The notes beneath the pieces were generated by a model. The model saw only the letters and a program-made list of their open reading frames with translations. It had not been told where the DNA came from and did no database searches. Of a stretch of DNA of 64,000 bases, positions 49,448 to 58,852 are shown piece after piece (positions within the stretch are counted from its first letter, which is position 1; the number at the start of each line of letters is the position of its first letter). This stretch comes from Blautia glucerasea. Lineage in GTDB: Bacteria > Bacillota > Clostridia > Lachnospirales > Lachnospiraceae. A program made the position numbers and the translations under genes. Where the stretch lies: NCBI RefSeq assembly GCF_013304385.1, contig NZ_JAAITU010000008.1:34140-98139 (forward strand), in the 5' to 3' direction.

Positions 49448-50443
49448 CTAATTTTTGTTCATCAGTATAGCTAATCCCTGCTGGTATCGCTTTTCTCTCA
49501 TATTAAAATCACTTTCTCTCACCTGTCCAGTTTTCAAAAAATGCAATGTTGTTTCCAAATCCGGGATTCCAGCTCTACCTCCCAGCCTCATGCACTTAAT
49601 GGCGGAAACTGCACTTGCAAAGCGCGCACATTCCTCAGGTGTTTTCCCATCCAGCAGTGCCTTAATGAATGCCCCATGGAATACATCCCCAGCTCCCGTG
49701 GTATCAACCACTTTTCCGAGATGGAATGCCTCCAGCTTAAAGAAACCATCCTTACTAATACCGATACATCCTTTTTCTCCAAGTGTAAAGACTACTATCT
49801 CTGGTCCCCGTGCCATTACTTTTTTCAAATTTTCCTCAGGCTTCCCCTCAGGAAATTTTTTACAGTAATATTTCTCACTGGCAATAAACACATCAATCAA
49901 TGACAGATTTTCTTCTGTTTTTTCGCTATAATGATCCGCATCAATTACAACCTTTACACCATAATCTCTGGCAATTTTTGCAGCCTTAACATTGATTTCG
50001 TTCATTTCCATGCAGAGATGTAAATAATCTGCCTGTCCAATATATTCCGGGTCCAAATCCTGAGCTGTCATTCTCCGACAATTTCCCCATCTGGTAATAA
50101 AACTTCTTCCCTGGGTACTTTTTTCTGCTACACTAATACAGAAATCTGTTCTTGTTCCCGGATCCATGATAATATGGCTGATATCAACTCCATGTTTTTC
50201 AAGATCAGCTTTACAAAATTCTCCATAAACATCATCTCCCGAAATGCCAATCAGGCCTCCGGATGCCCCAAGTCGACCCAAAGCTGCCAGCGCCGTAGGA
50301 ACCATTCCTCCACCTTGCCAGCTTTCGTTATAAATATCCGCTTCTCCATTAGTTTCCGGGATATGATCAACCTCAATCACATAATCCAAGCAAGGATAAT
50401 CAATACCTACCACCTGGACTTTTTTATTCTGCTGCAAGCTCAT
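49448..50443 (-). CDS. PfkB/ribokinase-family carbohydrate kinase
   Basis: This 331-residue kinase has the PfkB signatures: an N-terminal substrate-binding glycine region ('GGGMVPTALAALGRLGA') and the C-terminal 'DTTGAGDVFHGAFIKALLDG' (catalytic Asp of GAGD). 'FTLGEKGCIGIS' forms the nucleotide side. Members phosphorylate sugars such as fructose 1-phosphate, tagatose 6-phosphate, ribose or ketohexoses. With a class II aldolase, an isomerase and an alcohol dehydrogenase in one operon, phosphorylation of a ketose at C1 before aldol cleavage is a reasonable inference. Its start overlaps the end of the alcohol dehydrogenase gene by 20 bp. Confidence 0.9.
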   Translation of the reverse strand: MSLQQNKKVQVVGIDYPCLDYVIEVDHIPETNGEADIYNESWQGGGMVPTALAALGRLGASGGLIGISGDDVYGEFCKADLEKHGVDISHIIMDPGTRTDFCISVAEKSTQGRSFITRWGNCRRMTAQDLDPEYIGQADYLHLCMEMNEINVKAAKIARDYGVKVVIDADHYSEKTEENLSLIDVFIASEKYYCKKFPEGKPEENLKKVMARGPEIVVFTLGEKGCIGISKDGFFKLEAFHLGKVVDTTGAGDVFHGAFIKALLDGKTPEECARFASAVSAIKCMRLGGRAGIPDLETTLHFLKTGQVRESDFNMREKRYQQGLAILMNKN

Positions 50444-51605
50444 AAATTTTCTGTCTGTCCTCCTGGTTCATTTCAAAGAAAAATCCTGGTATCTGCGTCC
50501 ATCCATCAAAATCTCCATCTGCCAGCATTGCTGGAGCTGTCTTTGGATCAAATCCAAGCTCTTTTAAACGTACAGGAGCACCAAGCTTCTTAAAAAATTC
50601 TTCCGTTGCCTGTATTCCAGCAAATGCCGCCTCATCTTCTGATAAATTATCCGTATTAATTCCCCATACATTTTTTGCATAACGCACATAGCGATCCATC
50701 TTGGATTTATATGTATATTTCATCCACGCCGGAATCACTACAGACAGCGTTGCACCATGGGTATAATCTGCCCCCATTCTTTCTCCCAATGCATGAGGGG
50801 TAGTATCTGCCATACGACCGACATGGAAAAACCCACTATTTGCAAGAGTTCCACACCACATAAGCTGCGCTCGGGCATTGTAGTCATCTGGATGTTCTAT
50901 TGCAACAGGTGCAAATTTAACAACTGTGCGGATCAATCCTTCAATAAATTCATCTGTAAGGTCCACGTCTGCTGTATTCGTAAAATATGGCTCCATAATA
51001 TGTGCCAGAATATCGCTGGATCCGCAAGCTGTATGCCATTTTGGCACGCTGCATGTAAGGGCAGGATCCATAATCGCAAATTTAGGTCGAATCAGCTCGT
51101 TGCAAATACCAGCCTTCTCGCCATTTTCAATCGTAATAACCGCACAATTACTTCCCTCGCTACCGGTAGCAGCCAATGTAAGTACAGCTCCCACCGAAAG
51201 ACTTTTTTCAGGTTCTGCTACACCTGTCAGGAAATCCTCAACGTCGCCATCATATAATGCACCACACGCAATTGCTTTTCCAGTATCCAATACACTGCCT
51301 CCACCAACTGCCAGGACAAAATCAATTCCTTCTTCTCTGACGATTCTGCATCCCGCCTTTACCAATGATACTGCCGGGTTAGGCTGCACTCCAGACAACC
51401 GCACCGTCTGGATCCCTTCTTTTTTCAGCGAATCCTCAATAATTTTAAGAAGACCATTTTTTTCAATTCTGGTCGACCCATACACAAGAAGAACTTTTTT
51501 AGCCTTCGTATAAGCTGCAGTCAATTCTCCTACCTGCACTTCTGTATTTTTCCCAAATACGAAATTTGTAGGTGAACAATATTCAAAATTCAACATATTC
51601 ATCAT
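50424..51605 (-). CDS. Iron-containing alcohol dehydrogenase (group III)
   Basis: This 393-residue enzyme has the NAD(P) motif 'LAVGGGSVLDTGKAIA', iron ligands in 'GSSDILAHIMEPYF' (Asp, His) and two further His in 'HALGERMGADYTHGATLSV'. It resembles BdhA/YqhD enzymes that reduce short aldehydes with NAD(P)H. In this operon it is well placed to reduce the aldehyde released by the aldolase, in the way FucO reduces lactaldehyde in fucose breakdown. This is inference from order. It is intact, unlike its relative at 7390-8551. Its start overlaps the upstream permease gene by 4 bp (ATGA). Confidence 0.92.
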   Translation of the reverse strand: MMNMLNFEYCSPTNFVFGKNTEVQVGELTAAYTKAKKVLLVYGSTRIEKNGLLKIIEDSLKKEGIQTVRLSGVQPNPAVSLVKAGCRIVREEGIDFVLAVGGGSVLDTGKAIACGALYDGDVEDFLTGVAEPEKSLSVGAVLTLAATGSEGSNCAVITIENGEKAGICNELIRPKFAIMDPALTCSVPKWHTACGSSDILAHIMEPYFTNTADVDLTDEFIEGLIRTVVKFAPVAIEHPDDYNARAQLMWCGTLANSGFFHVGRMADTTPHALGERMGADYTHGATLSVVIPAWMKYTYKSKMDRYVRYAKNVWGINTDNLSEDEAAFAGIQATEEFFKKLGAPVRLKELGFDPKTAPAMLADGDFDGWTQIPGFFFEMNQEDRQKIYELAAE

Positions 51606-52438
51606 CCTTTCACTGACGAGGATGTAAGTCCCTCAATCATATTTTTGTTAAATGCAATAAATAACAACAAAATCGGTAGTGTACTAAGGCTTAGGCCTAA
51701 AATCTGCGCTGCTGTATCATTGGAATATGCACCTGACATCTGTCGGATTCCAAGTGGAATTGTATAAAGCTCGTTTTTATTTATTAGTACCAAAGGATAC
51801 AAAAAATCATTCCATGACCACAGGAAAGCCAAGAGAAGCAAGGTGATACATGCAGGCCTGATAAAAGGCATCACAATTTTCCAAAATATTTCAAACTCCC
51901 CGGCACCATCAATCCTGGCACTTTCAATTACCTCATATGGAACAGCTCCGTCTGTAAACGAACGAATCCAGAAAACACCAAAAGCACTAGCTGCAAATGG
52001 CAGGATTAAAGGAAGCAGTGTATCTGTCATACCCATTTTTCTCATCTGAAGCACATATGCTACAATTCCCAGCTGAGAGGGCACCATCATTGTGATCAAT
52101 ATAAAATTTGATACAAGATTTCTTCCCTTGAATCTAAACTTAGATAATGCATATCCGGCAAGAGAGCTTACCAGCACACAAGCCAGTGATGAGCAGATCG
52201 CAACTACAAGGGAGTTTCGGTAAAATGTAAATATTGGTGTAGCAAGCACACGCTTTAGATTTTCCATCAGATAATTTCCCGGTAAAAGTTTTACAGAGCT
52301 GTATAGATCTGATGTTTTATAAGTTCCCATCATCAACATAGAATAAAAAGGGAACAGCGCAACCGCTGAAATCAGCAGCATAACGATCAGCATTGGTACT
52401 CTGCCCTTATGGATGCTTCCTGTTTTCTTTTTTTCCAT
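51602..52438 (-). CDS. Carbohydrate ABC transporter permease (MalG/LacG type)
   Basis: This 278-residue permease has six membrane helices and the EAA loop 'YEVIESARIDGAGEFEIFWK' at about 165-184. It overlaps the alcohol dehydrogenase gene by 4 bp and starts 3 bp after the other permease gene ends. It belongs with the binding protein at 53460 and the permease at 52442, forming a CUT1-type importer with no cognate ATPase in the operon. The GH2 enzyme in the operon has no signal peptide, so oligosaccharides or glycosides are probably imported intact. AGGAGTAGGAA precedes the ATG. Confidence 0.9.
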   Translation of the reverse strand: MEKKKTGSIHKGRVPMLIVMLLISAVALFPFYSMLMMGTYKTSDLYSSVKLLPGNYLMENLKRVLATPIFTFYRNSLVVAICSSLACVLVSSLAGYALSKFRFKGRNLVSNFILITMMVPSQLGIVAYVLQMRKMGMTDTLLPLILPFAASAFGVFWIRSFTDGAVPYEVIESARIDGAGEFEIFWKIVMPFIRPACITLLLLAFLWSWNDFLYPLVLINKNELYTIPLGIRQMSGAYSNDTAAQILGLSLSTLPILLLFIAFNKNMIEGLTSSSVKG

Positions 52439-52441
52439 TTC

Positions 52442-53374
52442 CTACTCCTCCTTTCCCGTAATTTTTCCTACAACAAAAGATACAAGTGAAATAACAATAA
52501 ATGTTGCTACCGCAATGGCTGCTGCGTATCCGTACCTTGGAACATTACTAAACGCAGTGTCATACATTAGCCATATTGGTGTCAGTACAGAATTCTGTGG
52601 TCCTCCTACCTTTACGCCACCATTTGTAGTAGAAAACAGCATTACCAGCTCATCAAATAACTGGAAGGTATTGATTGTTGTAGTCAACCCAACAAATTTC
52701 ATAACTGGTTTCAACAACGGAAGTGTGATCTTGAACATTTTCTGCACAGGAGTAATCCCGTCTAAATCTGCCGCTTCATAAATTGATGTATCAATATTTG
52801 TGATTCCAGCTATAAAGAACAAGCTGGTATATCCACAATATTTCCATAAAACGATCAGAATCGTCATGATTCTGGCCGGGACACCTTGTCCAGTCCAAAA
52901 GATCGGCTTTTTAAGCATCCCCAGAGACATCAAAACTCTATTAATAATTCCTGTTTGTCTCCCAAAAAACTGTCCAAAAATAACGCCTGCAGCAGCCGGG
53001 ATCAGTAAATAGGGCAGAAAATTAATCACTCGAAATACATTTTTCCCCACCATCTTTTTATTTGTAAGCATGCTTGCGATTATCAATCCAAGCAATATTT
53101 CCACTGGCACAATTACAATCACAAACAAAAAAATGTTGGTAAGAGATGTTAGAAATCTTTTGTCTGTGAAAAGTGTTAGAAAATTTTTTAAACCCACAAA
53201 ATTTATATCCGCCCCAATGGTCCAGTCTGTCATGCTGATTCCTACGGTAGCGATCAGGGGAAATGCCGAAAATGTAAGATAAATAATAAAATATGGTAAT
53301 AATGCTATATATGGGAACTGCCTGGCACCAATCCGTCTTTTTTTGTTTCTTTCTATTTCTCCTACTTTACCCAT
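52442..53374 (-). CDS. Carbohydrate ABC transporter permease (MalF/UgpA type)
   Basis: This 310-residue permease has six helices starting with 'FPYIALLPYFIIYLTFSAFPLIA', and the EAA loop 'SIYEAADLDGITPVQKMFKI' is at about 214-233. The frame is open further upstream, but that would run into the binding-protein gene; AAGGAAGAG four bases before the ATG at 53374 sets the start. It lacks the large MalF N-terminal extension and so is closer to UgpA/LacF-type permeases. It works with the MalG-type permease encoded next. Confidence 0.9.
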   Translation of the reverse strand: MGKVGEIERNKKRRIGARQFPYIALLPYFIIYLTFSAFPLIATVGISMTDWTIGADINFVGLKNFLTLFTDKRFLTSLTNIFLFVIVIVPVEILLGLIIASMLTNKKMVGKNVFRVINFLPYLLIPAAAGVIFGQFFGRQTGIINRVLMSLGMLKKPIFWTGQGVPARIMTILIVLWKYCGYTSLFFIAGITNIDTSIYEAADLDGITPVQKMFKITLPLLKPVMKFVGLTTTINTFQLFDELVMLFSTTNGGVKVGGPQNSVLTPIWLMYDTAFSNVPRYGYAAAIAVATFIVISLVSFVVGKITGKEE

Positions 53375-53459
53375 TAATCTCTTCCTTTTTTTCAGCATTT
53401 GGGTGGCAGCATATAATTCCACTGCCGCCCTTGCCTTTGTATTTTTACGGATTCCTTTG

Positions 53460-54749
53460 TCAGTCAATCTCCAGTTCCGGATACTTTCCGGCAATATCAT
53501 CCTTTACCGTCTGTAGGGCATCCTCAGCCGACATTCCCTGTGCTAAATCTGTGAGCACAGATGTACCGGAAGCAAAAATACCACTGTCATATTTAGTAAG
53601 GGGTCTTGTTCTTGTACTATCCATCTGGGCTACATCCAAAAATACACCGAGTACATCCTGACCTGCATAGGCTTCGTCTTCAATATTGTAGAATTCTCCA
53701 TCCTTATCCAGGTTTCCGGCAAATCCTGTCACCATACCACCACCATCATAAAGGGCTTTTGCTCCTTCTTCAGATGCGCACAGCCATGAAAGGAATGTGA
53801 ATGCAGCCTGTTTCTTATCTTCATCTGAAGATTTTGAAATCAGGTAGTTTTCCCCACCTGAAGTAGCACCGCTGGATGGTTTCAAAACACCCCATCTTCC
53901 ACCGCCTACTGAATCGTTGGATGCAAGTCCCCAGTGAACAAACCATAATGGACAACTGTAGAACATTGTCTCAGACTGAGAAATATTGTTGACCCACTCA
54001 GCACTCCACTGATCGTAAAGATCTAAGGAACCATTCTGTACAAGAGTCTCAATAAAGGAATAAATTTCTCCAATAGAATCATCAATATCCAGCTTGCCCT
54101 CTGATACGAAAGGCTTATCTACCATCTCTGCATATAGCATGCCCCATGCATCCTGCGCACTTGCAAAGGTATACACAGTACCATCACTTTTTTCAGTAAT
54201 CTCTTTTCCTATATCAATATAGTCCTGTGTAGATTTAAGCATTTCTGATAATTCATCCGGATCATCTGTTCCCAGATATTCCTTTGCAAGATTTCTATCA
54301 TATGCCACAGCACATGTAGTTAAATCACCCTGAAGAGCCACCAGCTTACCCTCTGCATTGTGTAAAGCTTCTGTCATATACGGCATAAGAAGGCTTTCAT
54401 CAAAATTATATGGATCTGAAGAAAGATCCTCCCATAAATCCAGATCTAACACCTGCCCCAGATTGTCCAGGTTCACATCTACAATGTCCGGCAGTTCACC
54501 GCCAGTAGAAATTGTTGTCATGATCTTTTGGAAACTCTCCTCCTGTGGCACCAGAAGAAGATCCAGTTCAATTTCAGGATGCGCTTTTTCAAATGCATCC
54601 TTTACAACAGGTACATATGCATCCTCACCGCCATTAACCCAAACGGTGACAACTGTTTTCTCTTCCGCACTTGCGCAAACAGATGTTAATCCTGCTGTTA
54701 ACATTGCTGTACAGACAACTGTTGCTGTTAATAATCTGAATTTTTTCAT
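53460..54749 (-). CDS. Sugar-binding protein of the second ABC importer
   Basis: This 429-residue solute-binding protein has a signal peptide (about 1-28, 'LLTATVVCTAMLTAGLTSVCASA'). The mature part has family 1 motifs: 'VTVWVNGGEDAYVPVVKDAF', 'GGELPDIVDVNLDNLGQVLDL', 'YFSCPLWFVHWG'-like and 'KKQAAFTFLSWLCASEEGAK'. Cys is present in the signal, but 'TSVC' is not a canonical lipobox, so signal peptidase I cleavage after ASA is more likely than lipidation. The gene starts 2 bp after the GH2 stop, implying coupling. Substrate recognition is not predictable, but glycosides with a beta-linked galactose-like or 6-deoxy sugar are suggested by the operon. Confidence 0.9.
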   Translation of the reverse strand: MKKFRLLTATVVCTAMLTAGLTSVCASAEEKTVVTVWVNGGEDAYVPVVKDAFEKAHPEIELDLLLVPQEESFQKIMTTISTGGELPDIVDVNLDNLGQVLDLDLWEDLSSDPYNFDESLLMPYMTEALHNAEGKLVALQGDLTTCAVAYDRNLAKEYLGTDDPDELSEMLKSTQDYIDIGKEITEKSDGTVYTFASAQDAWGMLYAEMVDKPFVSEGKLDIDDSIGEIYSFIETLVQNGSLDLYDQWSAEWVNNISQSETMFYSCPLWFVHWGLASNDSVGGGRWGVLKPSSGATSGGENYLISKSSDEDKKQAAFTFLSWLCASEEGAKALYDGGGMVTGFAGNLDKDGEFYNIEDEAYAGQDVLGVFLDVAQMDSTRTRPLTKYDSGIFASGTSVLTDLAQGMSAEDALQTVKDDIAGKYPELEID

Positions 54750-54751
54750 GC

Positions 54752-57208
54752 TTATCTCCCTTCTACTGCAGTGACACGGATCATCTGCTCACTGAAATCT
54801 GTTTTTGCTGTAATGTGTATCTGACCCGTTTCTCCATTCGAGCGCACTACACCACAAAGCATCCCATTAAAAGCTTCCTTATTGTCTCTTCTATATCCTT
54901 CTCCGACAAATGGACTTCCATTGTCCACACCCAAAAGTTCTCCAGCGCCTTCTACCTTAAGCCAAACCCTGTCTGCTGCATGCGGAACCATATTTCCATC
55001 TTTATCTGCAATTTTTATTCCTATCTTGCAGGCATCCTGACCATCTGCACAAATAGTATTTGAAGTAGCGGTTAAAATGAGCTTTTCTGCTTTACCCGCT
55101 GTTTTTACCACTTTCTCTGTGACTACTTTTCCATCCTTGTAACCTACAGCTTTCATTTCGCCTGGCTGATAAGGAACCATCCAAAGTAAATGCAGATCTG
55201 AGGTTGTGATTTCGAGAACCGGCTCATCAAAATGGAAGAAGCTTCCATGCATTCCCGGACGAGGGAACTGCCAGCTCTGTTTACCATATGACTTTCCATT
55301 TACAAACAGTTCTACATAATCACAATTGGTATAACAAACCACAGGAATTGCTTCATTTTCATGACCTTCATAATTCCAATGAGGAACCAGTTCAAGTATT
55401 GGCCGTTTTTTCTGCCAAATACTCTGCAACATATAGTACCCATCTTTTTCAAATCCACAGGTATCCAACATTCCTGTACATGGTGTAATCGATGGCCAGG
55501 GAGCTTCACCCAGATAATCAATTCCCGTCCACATATAGTCTCCCAGTACATATGGATGCATGGATAAGAATTTATGTCTTTGTTCTACATCGATCATCTT
55601 ATTGTAGTAGGTTGTATACCAGCAGTTTTCATGCTCATATAAATCAAATTTTCCACGAATGCCTCCTGGTGAAACATGTTCGTTTCCAAGAATTACTTTA
55701 TCAGGAAATTTTTCATGTAACTGGAAATAATAGGTTTCTTTGTTATCCCCCCATTGATCCACATAATTTACACCTATAATATCCAGTGCATCCATATAAG
55801 CATCCGTGGTGGTTAATTTATCCATTCCACTGGTATTACAGCACGCTGCTGTTACTGGTCTAGTTGGATCCAGTCTGTGCACCTGTGCTACAATTTGCCT
55901 TGCCATCGGGCCACCTTCTGGATAATTCTGTTCAAAGATTTCATTTCCAATACTCCAGAATGCCACGCAAGGATGATTCCGATCACGGCGGAGGAAATCC
56001 TCCAGATCCCTTTCATGCCATTCTCTGAAATATTCAGAATATCCATAGGTAGACTCACCTTCCAGACCATCCGTTCCTACTTCTGCAGTTTTAGGTCTGC
56101 AGATTTCCCATTCATCAAAAGCTTCACCAATAGTGATAAAACCAATTGTATCAAGCAATTCCAGCATTTCCACCGGATGAGGATAGTGACTTAATCGAAT
56201 TCCATTACACCCTGCATCCTTTAATTTTAATAGTGTTTCCTCCAGAAGCCTTTCTGGAACGGCAATACCTGTACAGCCCATATTCTGGTGCATGCAAAGC
56301 CCTTTAATAAAGGTCTTTTCACCATTGACAGTGAATCCTTCTTTCATATCGTAGCCAAATTTCCTAATACCAATGCATACGCCGCTGTCATCAATCTCTT
56401 CTCCATCAGCACTTACAATGCAATGTACCCTGTAAACAACAGGTGTATCCGGACTCCACAACACAGGATCTGTTACCTGTATTTTCATATGAAATTCAGT
56501 AAGTTCTCCTGCTGTTACATTGTGGATTTCCTCTTCAGATGCAACAACCATTCCCTGCTGATCCATAATTTGTGATTTTAATACCAGTTCTCGTTCTTCC
56601 CCGAAATTATTTTTGACCTCACAACGGACATCTACTATGGCATTATCTTTATGAACCTCTGGTGTGGTAACGTATATACCACTAAATGGAATATAGGCCT
56701 GAGCTGTTTTGATCAAATAAACGTGTCGGTAAATTCCTGCACCAGCATACCACCTGGAGCTGGGCTGTTCATGATTATCGACTTTTACAGCAACTACGTT
56801 TTTTCCAGCCTTTACATAATCTGTCAGATCATAACAAAAACTTGCATATCCATATGGCCTATTTCCAACACAGTTTCCATTTACATAAACTGTGCTGTTA
56901 CTCATAATTCCACCAAATTCAATAAATACTCGTTTTTCTAATTCTGATTTATCCAGTTCAAAGGATTTTCTATACCATCCAATCCCAGCAGGAAGATAAG
57001 CTCCTGCCCCTCCGGTATCCGCATGTTCATCAAAATTTCCTTCTATGCTCCAGTCATGCGGAACATTTAATTTCCTCCAGGCACTGTCATCAAAATCCTC
57101 GCGGAACGCCTGTGTTTCATTTCCCAGGTAAAAGTTCCAATCCTTGTCAAAAGATATTCTGCTTCTGAAAGAAAGTGGAACTCTGGTCCGTTTGATTCTT
57201 TCCAGCAT
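54752..57208 (-). CDS. Glycoside hydrolase family 2 (beta-galactosidase-like)
   Basis: This 818-residue enzyme has the GH2 order: N-terminal jelly roll ('WRKLNVPHDWSIEGNF'), an Ig-like domain, then the TIM barrel with 'IRLSHYPHP', acid/base E423 in 'WSIGNEIFEQ' and the predicted nucleophile E510 in 'LGNEHVSPGG'. C-terminal beta domains follow (about 640-818). There is no signal peptide, so it is cytoplasmic and acts on imported substrates. GH2 enzymes include beta-galactosidases, glucuronidases, mannosidases and others; the 'NEHVSPGGIRG' region varies from the 'SETAS...RG' of classical beta-galactosidases, so the sugar specificity is open. It lies 63 bp after the isomerase gene in the same operon. 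Confidence 0.9.
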   Translation of the reverse strand: MLERIKRTRVPLSFRSRISFDKDWNFYLGNETQAFREDFDDSAWRKLNVPHDWSIEGNFDEHADTGGAGAYLPAGIGWYRKSFELDKSELEKRVFIEFGGIMSNSTVYVNGNCVGNRPYGYASFCYDLTDYVKAGKNVVAVKVDNHEQPSSRWYAGAGIYRHVYLIKTAQAYIPFSGIYVTTPEVHKDNAIVDVRCEVKNNFGEERELVLKSQIMDQQGMVVASEEEIHNVTAGELTEFHMKIQVTDPVLWSPDTPVVYRVHCIVSADGEEIDDSGVCIGIRKFGYDMKEGFTVNGEKTFIKGLCMHQNMGCTGIAVPERLLEETLLKLKDAGCNGIRLSHYPHPVEMLELLDTIGFITIGEAFDEWEICRPKTAEVGTDGLEGESTYGYSEYFREWHERDLEDFLRRDRNHPCVAFWSIGNEIFEQNYPEGGPMARQIVAQVHRLDPTRPVTAACCNTSGMDKLTTTDAYMDALDIIGVNYVDQWGDNKETYYFQLHEKFPDKVILGNEHVSPGGIRGKFDLYEHENCWYTTYYNKMIDVEQRHKFLSMHPYVLGDYMWTGIDYLGEAPWPSITPCTGMLDTCGFEKDGYYMLQSIWQKKRPILELVPHWNYEGHENEAIPVVCYTNCDYVELFVNGKSYGKQSWQFPRPGMHGSFFHFDEPVLEITTSDLHLLWMVPYQPGEMKAVGYKDGKVVTEKVVKTAGKAEKLILTATSNTICADGQDACKIGIKIADKDGNMVPHAADRVWLKVEGAGELLGVDNGSPFVGEGYRRDNKEAFNGMLCGVVRSNGETGQIHITAKTDFSEQMIRVTAVEGR

Positions 57209-57271
57209 AAATTTGTTCCTCCAATTATCTCTGTATTTCTATTTCACCTGTTCTTTCTTTATCTTACTTTG

Positions 57272-58660
57272 TCATTCATCCATTTCGATTCCATCAATAT
57301 ACCTTAGGGCTTCTCTAAGCACATTTTTCCATTTTCCATGGATCCCGGCTACATGATGTATATATGGGCCATACATAAACTTTCTTTCCAGCTGTGGCCA
57401 ATCCTCTGTTTCTACCCAAATATAGTTTCCATTAGTGATTGGACCATCACAGCCTTTTACTTCTTCTGCAAGCAGTGTATATTTTCCATCTCCTGCGCCA
57501 AGGCGAACCATAGTCAAATCTCCACCCTTGATTTCATACTGCCCTACACATTTACCCACCATGCATGGTTTGATACCTTCTTTTGCCAAAGTTCTCGGGA
57601 ATGGTCCACAATGCCATAACAGCTCAGAATTATCATTATACGGATTGCGAATGGTAAGATCTGACGTAAATACCTCTGTTTCCCATCTAGCTGCAGCCAC
57701 TGCCATCACAGAACTGATTGCATTGTGAATATCAGTTTCACAGCCTACCGGAATTCCCAGTTCGGACAAACGTCCAAATGCATAACATGGCCAAATATCA
57801 AAATTCTGTGGGATAACTTCCCAGCATTCGCTTGCAAATGCAGTACATCCATATCTTTCTGCAAGATACTGGAATGTAAGTACTAATGCTGCTGTATTTT
57901 TTACGTAAGTCTCACTGACAGCCGTACAATCTACTTCACTGTAAATAATTTCCATTTCCTTCTGAATCTCTTCAGGATGATTTTCAAGAAAATCATTAAT
58001 GGTGTTTGTAATCTCCGTTCCATTGATCGGCACAAGCTCAATACCAAATTTTTCAAGAAGCTCACCCTCGTTTACCTTTACAGAAAGGAATGGACGTGGG
58101 CGAGTAGAAATCTGACCTATACGAAGATTTCGGAAAGCCTTTACAACAGATGCTGCTCTGACAAAATCCTCAATTCCCTGTTTTAATACAGGACTGTCCA
58201 GCCAACAATTTTCAATATAAGTAAATGGCACCTGATATCTTCTCAGTACCATACTGGTTGCGAACAGACCACACTGTACATCCAATGGCCGATCTATTGT
58301 CAGATCTTCCGGTGGCACTTCATCTCTTGGACCCCAAAGAAGGAATGGTACATTCAGCTTTCTTCCCAACATTCCGCAGACTTCTTCACATCCAAAATTG
58401 GTATGTGGCATAAACAAACAATCAACTTTTTTCTGTTTCATATAGTCTGCAACTTTCTCCACATCCCTCGGATCCCACAGAATTCCTTCATCATTCAGCC
58501 ATTCAATACCCACAATCTCAAGATCATGTATTCCATCCAGAATTGGCTTCATAACCGCCCATATTTTGTCCCTACTCTCATATGCAGGTTCTGGCGGCGG
58601 ATAAACATCCGTCTCCCTCCTCGTAGGAACATATGCCATAATAATCTTACTTTTCTCCAT
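57272..58660 (-). CDS. L-fucose/L-arabinose isomerase-like protein
   Basis: This 462-residue protein has the layout of fucose-isomerase-like enzymes: 'VDCLFMPHTNFGCEEVCGMLGRKLNVPFLLWG' (core 'NFGCEEVCG') in the N-terminal domain, and probable metal ligands in 'AFASECWEVIP' (Glu) and 'GCETDIHNAISSVM' (Glu/Asp and His). It is shorter than E. coli FucI (about 590 residues). The C-terminal 'LGAGDGKYTLLAEEVKGCDGP' domain is conserved in the group. Such enzymes interconvert aldoses and ketoses in the cytoplasm. GGAGGG before the ATG at 58660 sets the start. It is the first gene of the operon, preceded by a candidate promoter, a perfect dyad and the PucR-type regulator's terminator. Confidence 0.82.
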   Translation of the reverse strand: MEKSKIIMAYVPTRRETDVYPPPEPAYESRDKIWAVMKPILDGIHDLEIVGIEWLNDEGILWDPRDVEKVADYMKQKKVDCLFMPHTNFGCEEVCGMLGRKLNVPFLLWGPRDEVPPEDLTIDRPLDVQCGLFATSMVLRRYQVPFTYIENCWLDSPVLKQGIEDFVRAASVVKAFRNLRIGQISTRPRPFLSVKVNEGELLEKFGIELVPINGTEITNTINDFLENHPEEIQKEMEIIYSEVDCTAVSETYVKNTAALVLTFQYLAERYGCTAFASECWEVIPQNFDIWPCYAFGRLSELGIPVGCETDIHNAISSVMAVAAARWETEVFTSDLTIRNPYNDNSELLWHCGPFPRTLAKEGIKPCMVGKCVGQYEIKGGDLTMVRLGAGDGKYTLLAEEVKGCDGPITNGNYIWVETEDWPQLERKFMYGPYIHHVAGIHGKWKNVLREALRYIDGIEMDE

Positions 58661-58722
58661 TTTATCTTGCCCTCCAATAATTTGTATCAGCAATTGCCGT
58701 ATCTATTTTCTAATGCAAGAAT

Positions 58723-58751
58723 ATTCTAGCATACTGTTTATTATTGAATAA
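58723..58751 (-). promoter_or_regulatory. Candidate activator-dependent promoter of the GH2/isomerase operon
   Basis: On the minus strand an extended -10 (TGCTAGAAT; TAGAAT at 58723-58728) has only a poor -35 (TTATTC, 58746-58751, spacer 17), as expected if an activator is needed. It is 62 bp before the isomerase ATG. Confidence 0.4.
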
Positions 58752-58780
58752 CGTAACACACAAACAAAAAAATATTGATA

Positions 58781-58799
58781 TTTGTGCGCCGTGCACAAA
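58781..58799. promoter_or_regulatory. Perfect 19-bp dyad upstream of the GH2/isomerase operon
   Basis: TTTGTGC-GCCGT-GCACAAA has 7-bp perfect arms. Its centre lies about 64 bp upstream of the candidate -10, a usual activator distance, and the regulator gene is immediately upstream. The last bases overlap the T-run of that gene's terminator. Confidence 0.6.
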
Positions 58800-58830
58800 A
58801 AAATGCCAGAAAGGTATTTCCTTCCGGCAT
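58797..58830 (-). terminator. Rho-independent terminator of the PucR-type gene
   Basis: On the minus strand ATGCCGGAAGG pairs with CCTTTCTGGCAT (one bulge) around a short loop and is followed by six T. It lies about 20 bp after the stop at 58853. Confidence 0.85.
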
Positions 58831-58852
58831 TTTTCATAAATCGTTTTTTATA

